From Pseudorasbora parva (Eukaryota > Chordata > Actinopteri > Cypriniformes > Gobionidae), in contig NC_090187.1 of NCBI RefSeq assembly GCF_024679245.1, positions 4,366,909 through 4,430,908 on the forward strand: a stretch of DNA of 64,000 bases, in the 5' to 3' direction. The position numbers and the translations under genes are program-made. Shown here piece after piece: positions 44,265 to 54,501 of the stretch (its first letter is position 1; each line of letters begins with the position of its first letter). The notes under the pieces are model-generated. The model was given only the letters and a program-made list of their open reading frames with translations. It was not told the DNA's origin and ran no database searches.

Positions 44265-45207
44265 GCTGGGTGGAATGTCATTGACCACATGCTGACATAA
44301 TTATGAAATGACATAAAAGATTTGCAGATTTTTTAAAAATAATGTTTTTTATTTTATTTTACTGTTTGAGCTAATTTGGGCAAATGAGTCATACTTCCAA
44401 TCACTAAACCAATGTTAAATGATTTAAATTACATTTGGCCTTGAAATGAGAAGCTGAAAAGTGTCGAAAACCCTTATAAAACCTTGCAAACAGACCAGCC
44501 TGTTCAGCCTGACAAACATTTTGCACTCTGTTTTATCATAGCAATACTGTGGTTACAAGTTAAGGGTTCTCGTTGTGATATTTTCCTTCTTTATCAATAT
44601 GAAATGCCACATGGTGGATATTTAGAAACATGTAATGTTATATTTGATGTAAAGCAGATCATTCCACTGTCATGCAACTGATAAATTCCTCTTGAGATGG
44701 CAAGTCAGTTCAACAGTGAAGCTGTTGGCTCTAATTTACCAGGAAACCGTGACGTGCGCCTGCCTACCCGACACTAGCTCCCAGCTAAAATTTATAAAAC
44801 TCACCCAAAAATAGCCTGTGTATCAACGCCCACTCACACAGGTTCATGGCCTGCCCACAGCCATCATATTTCATCAATCTTTCAGCCACGTATTGACGGG
44901 ACGTCCACACGCATTTGTCTGATGGGTGTTGTGGCCCTGTGAAATATTAATTTCTGTATTATGGGAGGTGCTGTCCCTAAATGTGAGTGGTAGGATGTTG
45001 CCCGGGGCACTGAAAACACTCATTGTGTTCATTAACCCAGCAGAGATTATGTTCATAACTAGCACAATGGAACATGTATTGAACTCTTGCATGCTTCTAG
45101 ACTGTTTAGTGTATAAATATGCCTGTCAGTCATGACTTCCTAGAAATGACCAATAAGACCCATTTATACATGCTTTAATGATATGGTTTGTCATTAGTGT
45201 GCTTTTA
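44265..45207. other. Intergenic sequence, nothing recognised
   Basis: AT-rich DNA between two transposons. Short open frames only; no repeat ends were identified. Confidence 0.45.
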
Positions 45208-45572
45208 CAGTTTTTCTCGATTGCTTAAACACATTTCTTGAAACTATGCCTCATATTCTCAAAACTATAAACACAAACCCATAACGTCTCACCCAGTTTC
45301 CCAAACAACCTATTTTCAGGTCAAAATGAAGCTCTAAACTCAAAACCATTCACTCTTGCTGAAAAACCAAACTTTGCCCTCAGACAGGACACACAAGCCC
45401 TCAAAATCACACACACTACAACATAGTCTAACACACTGGTGCAATAAATTCAAAACAACATTTCCAAAACTGGTAAGTTATGTTACTTGAGGTTCCCCTC
45501 CTCACAAACCTTTTCACATGATGAACAAAAGACACAACCAATGGATACATTGGCACATTTTTATTCATTCAT

Positions 45573-45800
45573 TCATACTACACGGTACAAAAAAATAAAA
45601 TAAAAAATAATGTATTCCGCCTCAGCCTCCCGTCTTTGGTCTGGGTCAGGCCAGAGAATCTCATCCACATCACAGGCTATTTTAGCCCTAGCCTGGCAGC
45701 GGGGGTAAAATCCTCTTGCATGCCTGATCCACCCCTGCCACGCATCTACTGACACATGGCCTGGACGACGTGAACAAGCATATAAGGTTCTCGATCATAC
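45573..45800 (-). pseudogene. Transposase C-terminal remnant (Tc1-like/IS630-type)
   Basis: The minus strand reads VSVDAWQGWIRHARGFYPRC followed by QARAKIACDVDEILWPDPDQ and RREAEAEY. This resembles the C-terminal end of a fish transposase (GWIRHARRFFPRC...ACDVDE.LWPDP). An upstream piece HVVQAM is in another frame, so at least one frameshift is present. The DDE catalytic core is missing. Confidence 0.65.
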
Positions 45801-45834
45801 ACTTTCCACTAGTGCTGTAGTCAAGACCACCTAA

Positions 45835-45925
45835 ACCGAGACCAAGACCAAGACTTTGAAGGACCAAGACCAAGACCAAGACCAAGACTTTGAAGGGCCG
45901 AGACCGAGTCAAGATCAAGACCAGT
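45835..45925. repeat. Short (GACCAA)n-type minisatellite
   Basis: Repeats of GACCAAGACCAAGACTTTGA with variants. The adjoining GTAGTCAAGACC motif is common in teleost repeats. It may be a fragment of another element captured inside the Tc1-like one. Confidence 0.7.
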
Positions 45926-46029
45926 GCATGTCCCCACACTTACAGTATAAAATGTGGAATATGCATATGATTGGCACTTCTCTCGTATAATCAACTAAAC
46001 TGGCTCTAATTTCATCCGAGACTGCTTGT

Positions 46030-46594
46030 CTTCCTCCTCCTCCTCCTCCTCCTCCTCCTCCTCCTCCTCTTCCTCTCCCTCCTCCTTCACCATGTCCTCT
46101 TCCTCTCCCTCCTCCTTCACCACGTCCTCTTCCTCTCCCTCCTCCTTCACCATGTCCTCTTCCTCCTTCTTCACCACGTCCTCTTCCTCTCCCTCCTCCG
46201 TCACCACGTCCTCTTCCTCTCCCTCCTCCTTCACAATGTCCTCTTCCTCCTTCTTCACCACGTTCTCTTCCTCTCCCTCCTCCTTCACCACGTCCTCTTC
46301 CTCTCCCTCCTCCTTCACCACGTCCTCTTCCTCTCCCTCCTCCTTCACAATGTCCTCTTCCTCCTTCTTCACCACGTCCTCTTCCTCTCCCTCCTCCTTC
46401 ACCATGTCCTCTTCCTCCTTCTTCACCACGTCCTCTTCCTCTCCCTCCTCCTTCACCACGTCCTCTTCCTCTCCCTCCTCCTTCACAATGTCCTCTTCCT
46501 CCTCCTTCACCACCCACGTCCTCTTCCTCTCCCTCCTCCTTCACAATGTCCTCTTCCTCCTCCTTCACCACCCACGTCCTCTTCCTCTCCCTTC
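46030..46594 (-). repeat. 30-bp purine-rich minisatellite encoding acidic repeats
   Basis: Units of about 30 bp, of the form TCCTCTTCCTCTCCCTCCTC followed by CTTCACCACG, repeat about 17 times, with 18-21-bp short variants. The minus strand reads as EEGEEEDVVK repeats over 172 codons, and other frames are open too. Because all frames stay open and it sits inside a transposon, I treat it as a repeat and not as a gene. Confidence 0.85.
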
Positions 46595-47006
46595 TTGAAC
46601 TCTTCCTTTATTTCTTTGTGGATCCATTGTTCCAAAGCTCAAATGAACGGACTCTGGCAATTTTATGTATCTTGAAAGTTCTGATTGATGTGTGTTAAAT
46701 TTTGACTTTTAGTGTTTTCACCTGGGTAATTGTGTGCTAATTGAGCTGAAACTATGCTGACTTGAGTGAACAATATTGAATGCTAGTGCTTTCTAAATGA
46801 CCACATGGTCTAGGCAATGAGAAATTAAGGGATTTGTGTGTAGAGTTTTGCAGTGACAGTTCAACAAATCTGACTCATGTGTCAAAACAGGGAATAGTGT
46901 TTATAGTTTAGTGAAATGGGTGTGCTTTTTGATAAATGGCGTTATGGTTTTGAAATTTTAGTTCAAAAGCCTGGTTATAGTGTTTAAGCAATCGAGAAAA
47001 ACTGTA

Positions 47007-48229
47007 ATTTACTTATGTTCACACTGGTTCTGAATCTTTTTGACTTATTGTAGACTAATATATTGCTCTGGTACATCTGCTGTAATGACAAAGCTTGTTT
47101 TCAAACTTTCATTTACAGAAACTAGGAATTAATAGTGTGTGAACAATTTTCACTTTGAAATTGTCAGTACATTTCTCAAATTATTTCAAAGAAATGGCAA
47201 GCAACACTGAACTAAACATGAAATTTGAGAGAAATAGTGAAATACAATTTCTTTGTACTTCACTACTTCAATAATCTTTGCTTTAGGGATGTGCTTGAAG
47301 CCTAAATCCAAATCTATGCATTTATGCATGATTTTGAATTCTGAAGTAAAAGTAAAAAGTGAGCATGCATTAAATTCAATACCAAGCATATTGAGAACTC
47401 CCTGATACCCACAAAAAAATATACATCATTTGTTACTTGTGCTGTGAAAATGAGTCAGAATGCGCACAGGCTAATTACAAGCTACAGACTAAAGACGTGA
47501 AAAACTTAAATGTTGGTCAAATTGGAGGTTTTCACAAAACTGGCATTTTTGGCATTTAGCCCAAGTCTAGCGATCCCAATACTTTAAATGGTAATTTACG
47601 TTTGCTGAGAACAGTACCTTCCTAAATCTTTCGTTTGTGTTAATAATCCATACATTTTTTTGTTTTTGTTGAACAAGTTTGCTAGCATTGTAAAGTGCAG
47701 CATTCCAACTTTGTGAATTTTCATAGCGAATTTTCGATGGCATGGAAATATTTATTTACTCACAATTTCTACCCTTTAAGGTATATTAGAGCTTGGTCTA
47801 GATAGAAAATGTATATTTATTTGCAAAATAAAATATATGTCTAATATGTCTAATATATGTCTAATTCATTATGCAAGTTTATTTTTTTATAGGAGTGCAA
47901 AATTTACAACAGAGTAAACACAGAAGACAACAACAAAACACAAAAATGTAAGTTTATTTAAACAACATATGCAAACATTCAGTATGCTTGTATAGGATTT
48001 TATATAGATTTACATAGTGGTGTTTGAATTCTGGCATTTCATTCTAGTTTGGTTTTGGTTCAGGCTTCGGACATTAATGCTTCAACTTCTCCATTGGATT
48101 TTTTTGTTTTCTCCCCTTTGTGAGTGTACAGTATGAGCATTTGCGTGATCTCGGTTGAGCTTGCTTGGGCAGTACACACACTTTTGTCTAATTGGTTTTG
48201 TGTGTTTGTATAGCACAAGGCTTGTGCTC
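47007..48229. other. Intergenic sequence with an inverted repeat copy
   Basis: 47450-47710 is an inverted, diverged copy of sequence at about 39480-39620 (shared: TAGCTTGTAATTAGC and GGAATGCTGCACTTTACAAT, read in reverse here). The rest is AT-rich and unrecognised. Confidence 0.45.
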
Positions 48230-49560
48230 ATTGTTTGCCTCACTCGCTGCTTCGAAGCTGTGGGAGCGCTTCTGCATGATTGCGTCGTGAAGCATTCGTG
48301 AAATCAGTCCAATGGCGGGACGTCACAGACCAGGAAACTATAAAGCACCCCTGAACCATACGACATCAGCTTCTGTTTTCAGCATGCGCTCTGTGTAAAA
48401 CTGTCTTTGTCTATTTATTGTTGTTTGTCCAAAAAAGAATGAGCATTTTATATATATATATATATGCAGACTGCATTTTGTGTTGTGTGTTCCTCACTGC
48501 TCTCGCTTCATTACTTTTTTTCTAACTTAATTTGGTTATTTACTGTGAAATGATTGTATCATAAAATATATTAAAAACATGATGATATGTGTAGACTTTG
48601 GGTCCACAATATGAGTAGGAATTGAGTAGATGGGAATTTTCCTTTCTCTCTTTTTTATGATTGTGTGCAAACAAATTATGTGTGGTTGCAGACTAGGCAA
48701 TATCTATGGTTCCTTTGGTAAAATTGAGAAATTATGATTTAAATATGCAGTCTGTCATTCAGACCAAGTTTTGTATCCAAATGATTTCTGATGAAATTCA
48801 ATGCTAAAGACTAATTTGACTTAATGTCCATTAACACTATATTCAGCCTCTCATCCAGACCGTTTTTACTTGTCTGGTTGATATTTGGCTGCATTTAATT
48901 CTGTGGAATGAAATAATAAATACTTTTCTGACGAAGTCCTGACACCGGAAGGGTCAGACTTCTGATGGCAGTCCCCTTCGGATTGGGTCGGTGTTCACCT
49001 CACTACACGGTGCCTGTCCCCCTTCGGTGCCATCAGGAGGTTGTTCTGCCAACCCTGCCACCTAGTGTGCTTCAGGGCACAGCAGTCCTCAGCGAGCACA
49101 CATCTACGTGTTCGCCTGGGAATATAGTGGCACGGGGAAGCTCAGGAGGAAGAAGCCTAGGGGAAGCCTTGGTCTCAGAAAGGGTCTGTTCGGTTTGCTC
49201 CTAGCCAGTGAGCCACTTCAGGGCACCGAGCTGACCGCTCAACAAACACCAGAGGCCTTAGTAGATTTTCTGGCAGCATGGAAACTTCTGCCAAATATCT
49301 CCGATTGTGTCCTACAGATGGTAGATAACAGGGTGGTATCCACAGTGGTCAGCCCCAAGCAGGCTCTGGTTATGGAACAAGAAGTACATTCTCGCTCACA
49401 TGAACGTGTCGGGATGAGGCTAAATGCCAAGAAAGTGCTTTATCTCCAATACAGAATACCACATTTTTAGGCATAGTTTGGGTTTCAAAGACCACGAAGG
49501 CTCATTTAGCGCCCGCTCAGAAGTGAATCTCATAGCCATATTGCTCATAGCCAGTTGAAG
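48230..49560 (+). pseudogene. DIRS-like retrotransposon remnant
   Basis: 48300-48410 resembles the promoter-like terminus of fish DIRS elements, with CTATAAAGCACC and ACATCAGCTTCTG. The plus strand then reads TPEALVDFLAAWKLLPNISD (about 49243-49302), SPKQALVMEQEVHSRS, MRLNAKK and, in shifted frames, FLGIVW-like and LAPARSES-like pieces. These fit the start and end of a DIRS reverse-transcriptase domain with the middle deleted, including the catalytic residues. It is frameshifted and inactive. Confidence 0.6.
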
Positions 49561-49840
49561 CTAGGCCAGTCAGTTACTGTGAAAGAGACTGTTAGGACTG
49601 ATGACAGCAACGTCCAACGTGATAACACTTTCTGTGATTCAGTTGTTCTCTGTCAGTCATTGTTTCCTGTTATGCAGGTGTTCTTGTTTTTTCTGTTCCT
49701 TGTGTTTTCTTTGTGTTTGCTCTCTAATTTTGTTCCTGATTTTTCATCTGTATTGTTTGGTCATTATTAAATTCTCCCTGCTATTGGATTGTACTTCTCT
49801 GCCTGCCATCTATTCCGTGACAGAACAACCGACCCAAAGA

Positions 49841-50698
49841 ATGGATCCAGCGGGGAGATTGATGTTCCCTGTTCCGGTGGTTCCGTTTCCGGTGCACCCA
49901 GTTCCGGTGGTTCCGTTTCCGGTGCACCCAGTTCCGGTGGTCCCAGTACCGGGGGTCCCAGTTCTGGTGGACCCTGTTCCAGTGGTCCCGAGTCTGGAGG
50001 TTCAGAGTCCTGACACGGCCAGAAGGGCTGTGCTGGGGTTCTTTGTGGCAGTGGTACTGCGTGCTTGGAGGAAACACAGGACCTCCCCTGGAGAATCAGG
50101 GCTTGTTTCTGAGCAGCCTGCGGTAGTCTTGGAGGAGTGTCCTGAGCTGCCCAAGTGCATTCTCTTCCCGTGGCCGGCCCGCGCACAGAGTCCGGAAAGG
50201 ACTCCATCCCCTGCACCCAGCCCAGTGAGTGCTCCGTCCCCAGCACCAAGCCCAGAGTGGACTCCGTCCCCAGCACCAAGCCCAGAGTGGACTCCGTCCC
50301 CAGCACAGAGACCAGAGTGGACTCCGTCCCCAGCACCAAGCCCAGAGTGGACTCCGTCCCCAGCACAGAGACCAGAGAGGGTTCCGTTCCCAACACCCAG
50401 CCCAGAGTGGACTCCGTCCCCAGCACAGAGACCAGAGTGGACTCCGTCCCCAGCACCGAGTCCAGGGTGGACTCCGTCCTATGCACTGAGCCCAGAGCGG
50501 ACTCAGTCCCTAACACCCAGCCCTGAGTGGACTCTGTCCCCAACACAGAGACCAGAGAGGGTTCCGTTCCCAACACCCAGCCCAGAGTGGACGCCGTCCC
50601 CAGCAACGAGCCTAGAGAGGGCTCTGTTCCTCGTGTTTTCTTTGTGTTTGCTCTGTAATTTTGTTCCTGGTTTTTCATCTGTATTGTTTGGTCCTTAA
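49841..50698 (+). CDS. Gag-like repeat protein of the LTR element
   Basis: An ATG 18 bases after the 5' LTR opens a frame of 285 codons that starts MDPAGRLMFPVPVVPFPVHP. It has a Val-Pro repeat region, a short middle segment (TARRAVLGFFVAVVLRAWRK), then tandem decamers of the form SPEWTPSPAP. It runs into the 3' LTR and stops there. No zinc knuckle or enzyme domain is present. It probably derives from an LTR-retrotransposon gag that lost everything after its N terminus. All frames across the repeat are open, so translation is unproven. Confidence 0.4.
   Translation: MDPAGRLMFPVPVVPFPVHPVPVVPFPVHPVPVVPVPGVPVLVDPVPVVPSLEVQSPDTARRAVLGFFVAVVLRAWRKHRTSPGESGLVSEQPAVVLEECPELPKCILFPWPARAQSPERTPSPAPSPVSAPSPAPSPEWTPSPAPSPEWTPSPAQRPEWTPSPAPSPEWTPSPAQRPERVPFPTPSPEWTPSPAQRPEWTPSPAPSPGWTPSYALSPERTQSLTPSPEWTLSPTQRPERVPFPTPSPEWTPSPATSLERALFLVFSLCLLCNFVPGFSSVLFGP
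50205..50620 (+). repeat. 30-bp minisatellite in the gag-like frame
   Basis: About 14 units of the form CCCAGAGTGGACTCCGTCCC followed by CAGCACCAAG. Two variants alternate (CACCAAGC and CACAGAGA), suggesting higher-order duplication. The unit is a multiple of three, so the frame is kept. Confidence 0.9.
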
Positions 50699-50753
50699 TA
50701 AATTCTCCCTGCTATTGAATCCTACTTCTCTGCCTGCCATCTGTTCCATGACA

Positions 50754-51846
50754 ATAAATGTATATGTCAATATATGAAATTGTTCCCATTTCTAATAGAT
50801 TTCCTATAGGTTTTTACTTTATATATTGCATATATTCATAGTTCATATACACATATTATTTTTTCTTATGGGAAGTCATTGTGTGACACTCTTTGATGTT
50901 TGCTGAGGCTGCCTGCTTGAGATCTATATCTTATGTTGCCCTTAGAATGTATATGAAAAATATGGCAATAAAAGCCTGTGCCTTTTACAATATTCACAGC
51001 CAAAGTTCTTGATGACAAACAAAAGGGAGTCACGACTGTGTGTTCACCACATTAGCATATCCAGACTTGCTTATATTCAAAGTGACAGTGAGATGACTGC
51101 GCTTGGTGAATGCACCAAGGTTATGCATTTATGTGTTTCCTATTCCGTGTTTATTATTAAAACTGTTGGGAGGTAAATTATGCACATCAGTTTGAGCATG
51201 GCACGTACTGAGGAAAAAGAGACCGCTGAGTGCAATTAGACCTCAGTGTGTGGAGGATTGGGAAATCAGAGGAAAAATTCATAAATCACTTGTTGGATAT
51301 TATACTTTGGTTTGAAGGATTCACACAGAATTTCAGCATTTTATGGCTGATGTAACATGCTCACGGCCCAATATCTGTAAAATGAGATACCACTGACATG
51401 CTTGATAAAGTATGGGTCTGGGTTGCTGGTTTAGCCATGTGTGGAACTGGATGCCTTCAAAAAGCCATAAGCTGTACAGTGAAAATGGTAAATCAATGAC
51501 AAACTATAGGACTCTGTTCCAAAACCTAGCAAGTTGCCTAGATGTTAGGCAATAGGTAACGTAACTGACTAAATCCTAACTGAAACAGAGCCTCAGAAAT
51601 CTGTATATGAGCAGTCCCTTTTGAAAAATAAGTACACTTTATGATATTTTAAAAAGAGTGCTTAAGAACGCTTTAGATTAGATTAGATTTTATTAGATAA
51701 TTATTTAGATTAGAAGTTTATTACAATGCAACAAAATGTGTTTGGAGCAAGCCAAAAAGAGTGCTTCAGTTAGCTTTAAAGAATACAGTGTGAACTGAAT
51801 GTATCAAATTAATGAAGTCAGAATTTAGTGAAATTTAAAATATATT
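50754..51846. other. Intergenic sequence, nothing recognised
   Basis: AT-rich to balanced DNA without repeat ends or coding evidence. Confidence 0.45.
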
Positions 51847-52544
51847 GGGCCCTATTTAAAAGTGCGTGGTCCAAAGTGCAAGGCGCAGGTGCACTTAGGG
51901 CATATCCGAAACCACTTTTGCTAGTTTCAAAAAATAAAAATAACTCTAAAAGGATTGTCCCTATTCTCTTAATGAGTCATGGTTGTGTTTTGGGTGTAAC
52001 AAACCAATCAAAGTCTTATATCCCATTCCCTTTAAAAGCCAATCACGCTCACAACATGGCGGATTAGCTATTTACATGGTGGAATAAAGACACCCTCAAC
52101 CTGACAAGTCAGTTTAAATACATGTCTGTATTGGCATGATTGATCAAATAATTCGACAATTTAATTTGTCATTACTGCAAATAGATAATTCTGATACAAG
52201 CAATCACTAACTATAATAATCTTTTACATTGTAATCCTTTTATTTTTAATATTTAGCATATTGTTCACAAATCTGTCTAAGTCTGTGTTATGGATCCTGC
52301 ACACTGTGCGATTTTTCAAAATCCTTTGCGAATGTCCCTTGTCAGACTGTACGAACATGATCCCCGATGTAAGCCATGCCACACTGTAAGATCTCAGTTG
52401 GCATTAATGTCAGACTGCACGATAGTAAAGGCGCGCTAAAAACGGACGCGCACAAGAAAACTCGTCTGTAGTTTTATATCATCAATGAATGACACGTTCG
52501 GTGACCGTGAGCTGCATTACACGTGGGACTGAAATGCTGGCTAC

Positions 52545-53979
52545 TAGGGGTGACCCCTAATAGTCGAAGATTCGATGCATCGATATGCAGGACCGAATTC
52601 GACCACTGATCTCATGGTCGAATCTTCGCAGGTGTTATGAAACGAGGATTATACCATTTTGGCAATATGGGGGTGCTATTAGTGTTATAAAGATGTGTCG
52701 TGGCGCTGAGCGATCGTCCCTTTAAGGGCACTGAGCTTCGCACTGGACGCGCCGCGCCTTTAAAATTCGAACACATACACCGACGGCGGCATTCGACGCC
52801 TGTCCGCGGCGATTAAATGTATATTTCCCTTAAATCGTGAATGTGCCTACTGATTTCACCCTGTAATACAAGATACACTCATCGTGCAGCTCTTCTGTCA
52901 GAAGTCGATTCAAAAAAATTTAGCTTGCGCGCGGCGCGTAATGTTCACGTCTGCCTGGTGTGAGATCCCTGAGACACGGCGCTGAGCTTCAGTCCGGTGT
53001 GAGACCCGCTTTAGGCACAATCGGCTTAAGAACGCGCATATAAACACACTCAAAAAAGTGTTCTTTTCCTCTCTAGGCAGGTATTTTTTTAGGTTTATTT
53101 AACAAAATGTTCTTTTATATATTTGTGTGATGATCTGTGTTTCGATCGCAGCTTTTAAATGTTATGAGAGAACGGTTCATTTACGAATGTGTAGTGTATA
53201 GTTTTGATCACTTTATTAAAAGTGGTGGCTGTGTGCCGTGTGTTTAATGGGTCCTGCACACTGTGCGATTTTTCAAAATCCTTTGCGAATGTCCCTTGTC
53301 AGACTGTACAAACATGATCGCCATGTCACACTGTAAGATCTCAGTTGTCATTAATGTCAGACTGCACGATAGTGAAGGCGCGCTAAAAACGGACGCGCGC
53401 AAGAAAACTCACCCGGAGCTTTATATCATCAATGAATGACGCGTTGGGTGACGGTGAGCTGCATTACACGCGGGACTGAAATGCTGGCTACAAATAAATC
53501 TCTAGCTCTCGTTTTGGTCATAGTTTGTCTTGAAAAACTGAGATATTTTTGACGGTCGTCGTAGGAGAAGTCACACTGCAGGATTCTGTGCCAAATCTTC
53601 TGACACTGCCAGAATTTCGTCTGAGGTAAAATTTGATCGCAGCACTCATTAATCGGCTGCCGGTGAACATGTCAAACTAACGACCAAAGACGTCAGATTT
53701 TAGCCTAGGATCAGAGGAATCTTTTAGGGTTTGCTAAATTTGTCCCAGACGGCCAAATCGTGGCCAAAATCGCACAGTGTGCACCCCGCTTAAAGTAAAA
53801 GAAAAATAGTCTTAGCCTCCTGCTGACTAGTGTTCTGCCCTTCCCAACCCGTTTATACCGTTTATTTTTTCCGGTCTTTGGTTTACACACACACATAGAT
53901 GATTCGACTATTGGTCGACCATAGAGAGATTCGAAAATTCTGATTCGAATGTGTAAATCCTTAGTCGGGGACACCCCTA
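52545..53979. mobile_element. Element B, hAT-like, inserted in element A
   Basis: A perfect 8-bp duplication CTGGCTAC flanks it (52537-52544 and 53980-53987). The ends TAGGGGTGACCCC and, inverted, TAGGGGTGTCCCC match. 8-bp duplication and the terminal G/C run fit hAT. It is 1435 bp and contains a second copy of element A, leaving about 890 bp of its own sequence without a transposase frame. Confidence 0.88.
53247..53789. mobile_element. Element A, inner copy, inserted in element B
   Basis: A 543-bp copy about 90% identical to the outer copy of element A and in the same orientation. The termini contain GCACACTGTGCGATTTT and its inverse AAAATCGCACAGTGTGC. TTA lies on each side (53244-53246 and 53790-53792). 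It contains CTGGCTAC uninterrupted at the position where element B entered the outer copy, so it serves as an empty-site reference. Confidence 0.88.
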
Positions 53980-54501
53980 CTGGCTACAAAGAAATCTCTA
54001 GCTCTCATTTTGGTCATAGTTTGTCTTGAAAAACAGAGATATTTGACTGTCGTCGTAGGACACTAATCTTTTGACACTGCCAGAATTTTGTCTGAGGTAA
54101 AATTTGATCACAGCGGTCATTAATCGGCTGCCGGTAAACATGTCAAACTAACGACCAAAGACGTCAGATTTTAGCCTAGGATCAGAGGAATCTTTTAGGA
54201 TTTGCTAAATTTGTCTCAGTGTGCACCCGGCTTTAGTGAGAACTTCTCCTTTGCCGAAATAATCCATCCACCTCACAGGTGTGGCATTTCAAGTTGCTGA
54301 TTAGACAGCTTGATTATTGCACAGGTGTGCCTTATGCCGAGTTCACACTGCCCGAGTTTGGCCCCGATTTTGACTTGCTCCTAAGATCATAGGCAGATCG
54401 GTGCTCGTGCACGTGAATGACAACCACACAGTGTGAATGATCAAAGACGTGATCAGAGAGAATCGCTGACTAGTCGCCGATGCTCGCAAGATATATGGAA
54501 T

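Larger units (their letters stand above)
45208..47004 (-). mobile_element. Tc1/mariner-like element with 25-bp inverted repeats and TA target site
   Basis: The ends are exact 25-bp inverted repeats, 45208-45232 and 46980-47004, beginning CAGTTTTTCTCGATTGCTTA. TA flanks both sides (45206-45207 and 47005-47006), as in Tc1/mariner. The minus strand keeps the C-terminal end of a transposase (45573-45800). The centre is a purine/pyrimidine-strand minisatellite (46030-46594). It is an internally rearranged, non-autonomous copy of 1797 bp. Confidence 0.8.
49590..50753 (+). mobile_element. Shrunken LTR retrotransposon-like element
   Basis: A 130-bp direct repeat at 49693-49822 recurs at 50624-50753 with about 93% identity and no net length change. 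The left copy extends to a TG start at about 49590, so the 5' LTR may be 49590-49822 (TG...CA). The right copy lacks that first 100 bp. Between them lies a gag-like start and a 30-bp tandem repeat, with no protease, reverse transcriptase or integrase. No matching target duplication was found. Confidence 0.6.
52291..54232. mobile_element. Element A, outer copy (Harbinger-like MITE), interrupted by B
   Basis: Flanked by TTA on both sides (52288-52290 and 54233-54235). The left terminus reads TGGATCCTGCACACTGTGCG and the right GTGTGCACCCGGCT, its approximate inverse. A 3-bp TTA duplication fits PIF/Harbinger. Without element B it is about 499 bp; compared with the inner copy it lacks two segments, including the inner side of the right terminus. 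It does not code. Confidence 0.8.

Noticed and set aside
45995..46571. Acidic (EEGEEEDVVK) or Gly-Arg-rich proteins of 172 and 218 codons
   Set aside because: Several frames on both strands are open through the 30-bp repeat, it lies inside a transposon, and there is no splice or start evidence. Kept as a repeat.
49767..50678. 303-codon minus-strand frame of Thr/Glu/Leu/Gly repeats
   Set aside because: Antisense of the 30-bp minisatellite and gag-like frame. The unit length is a multiple of three, which keeps all frames open.
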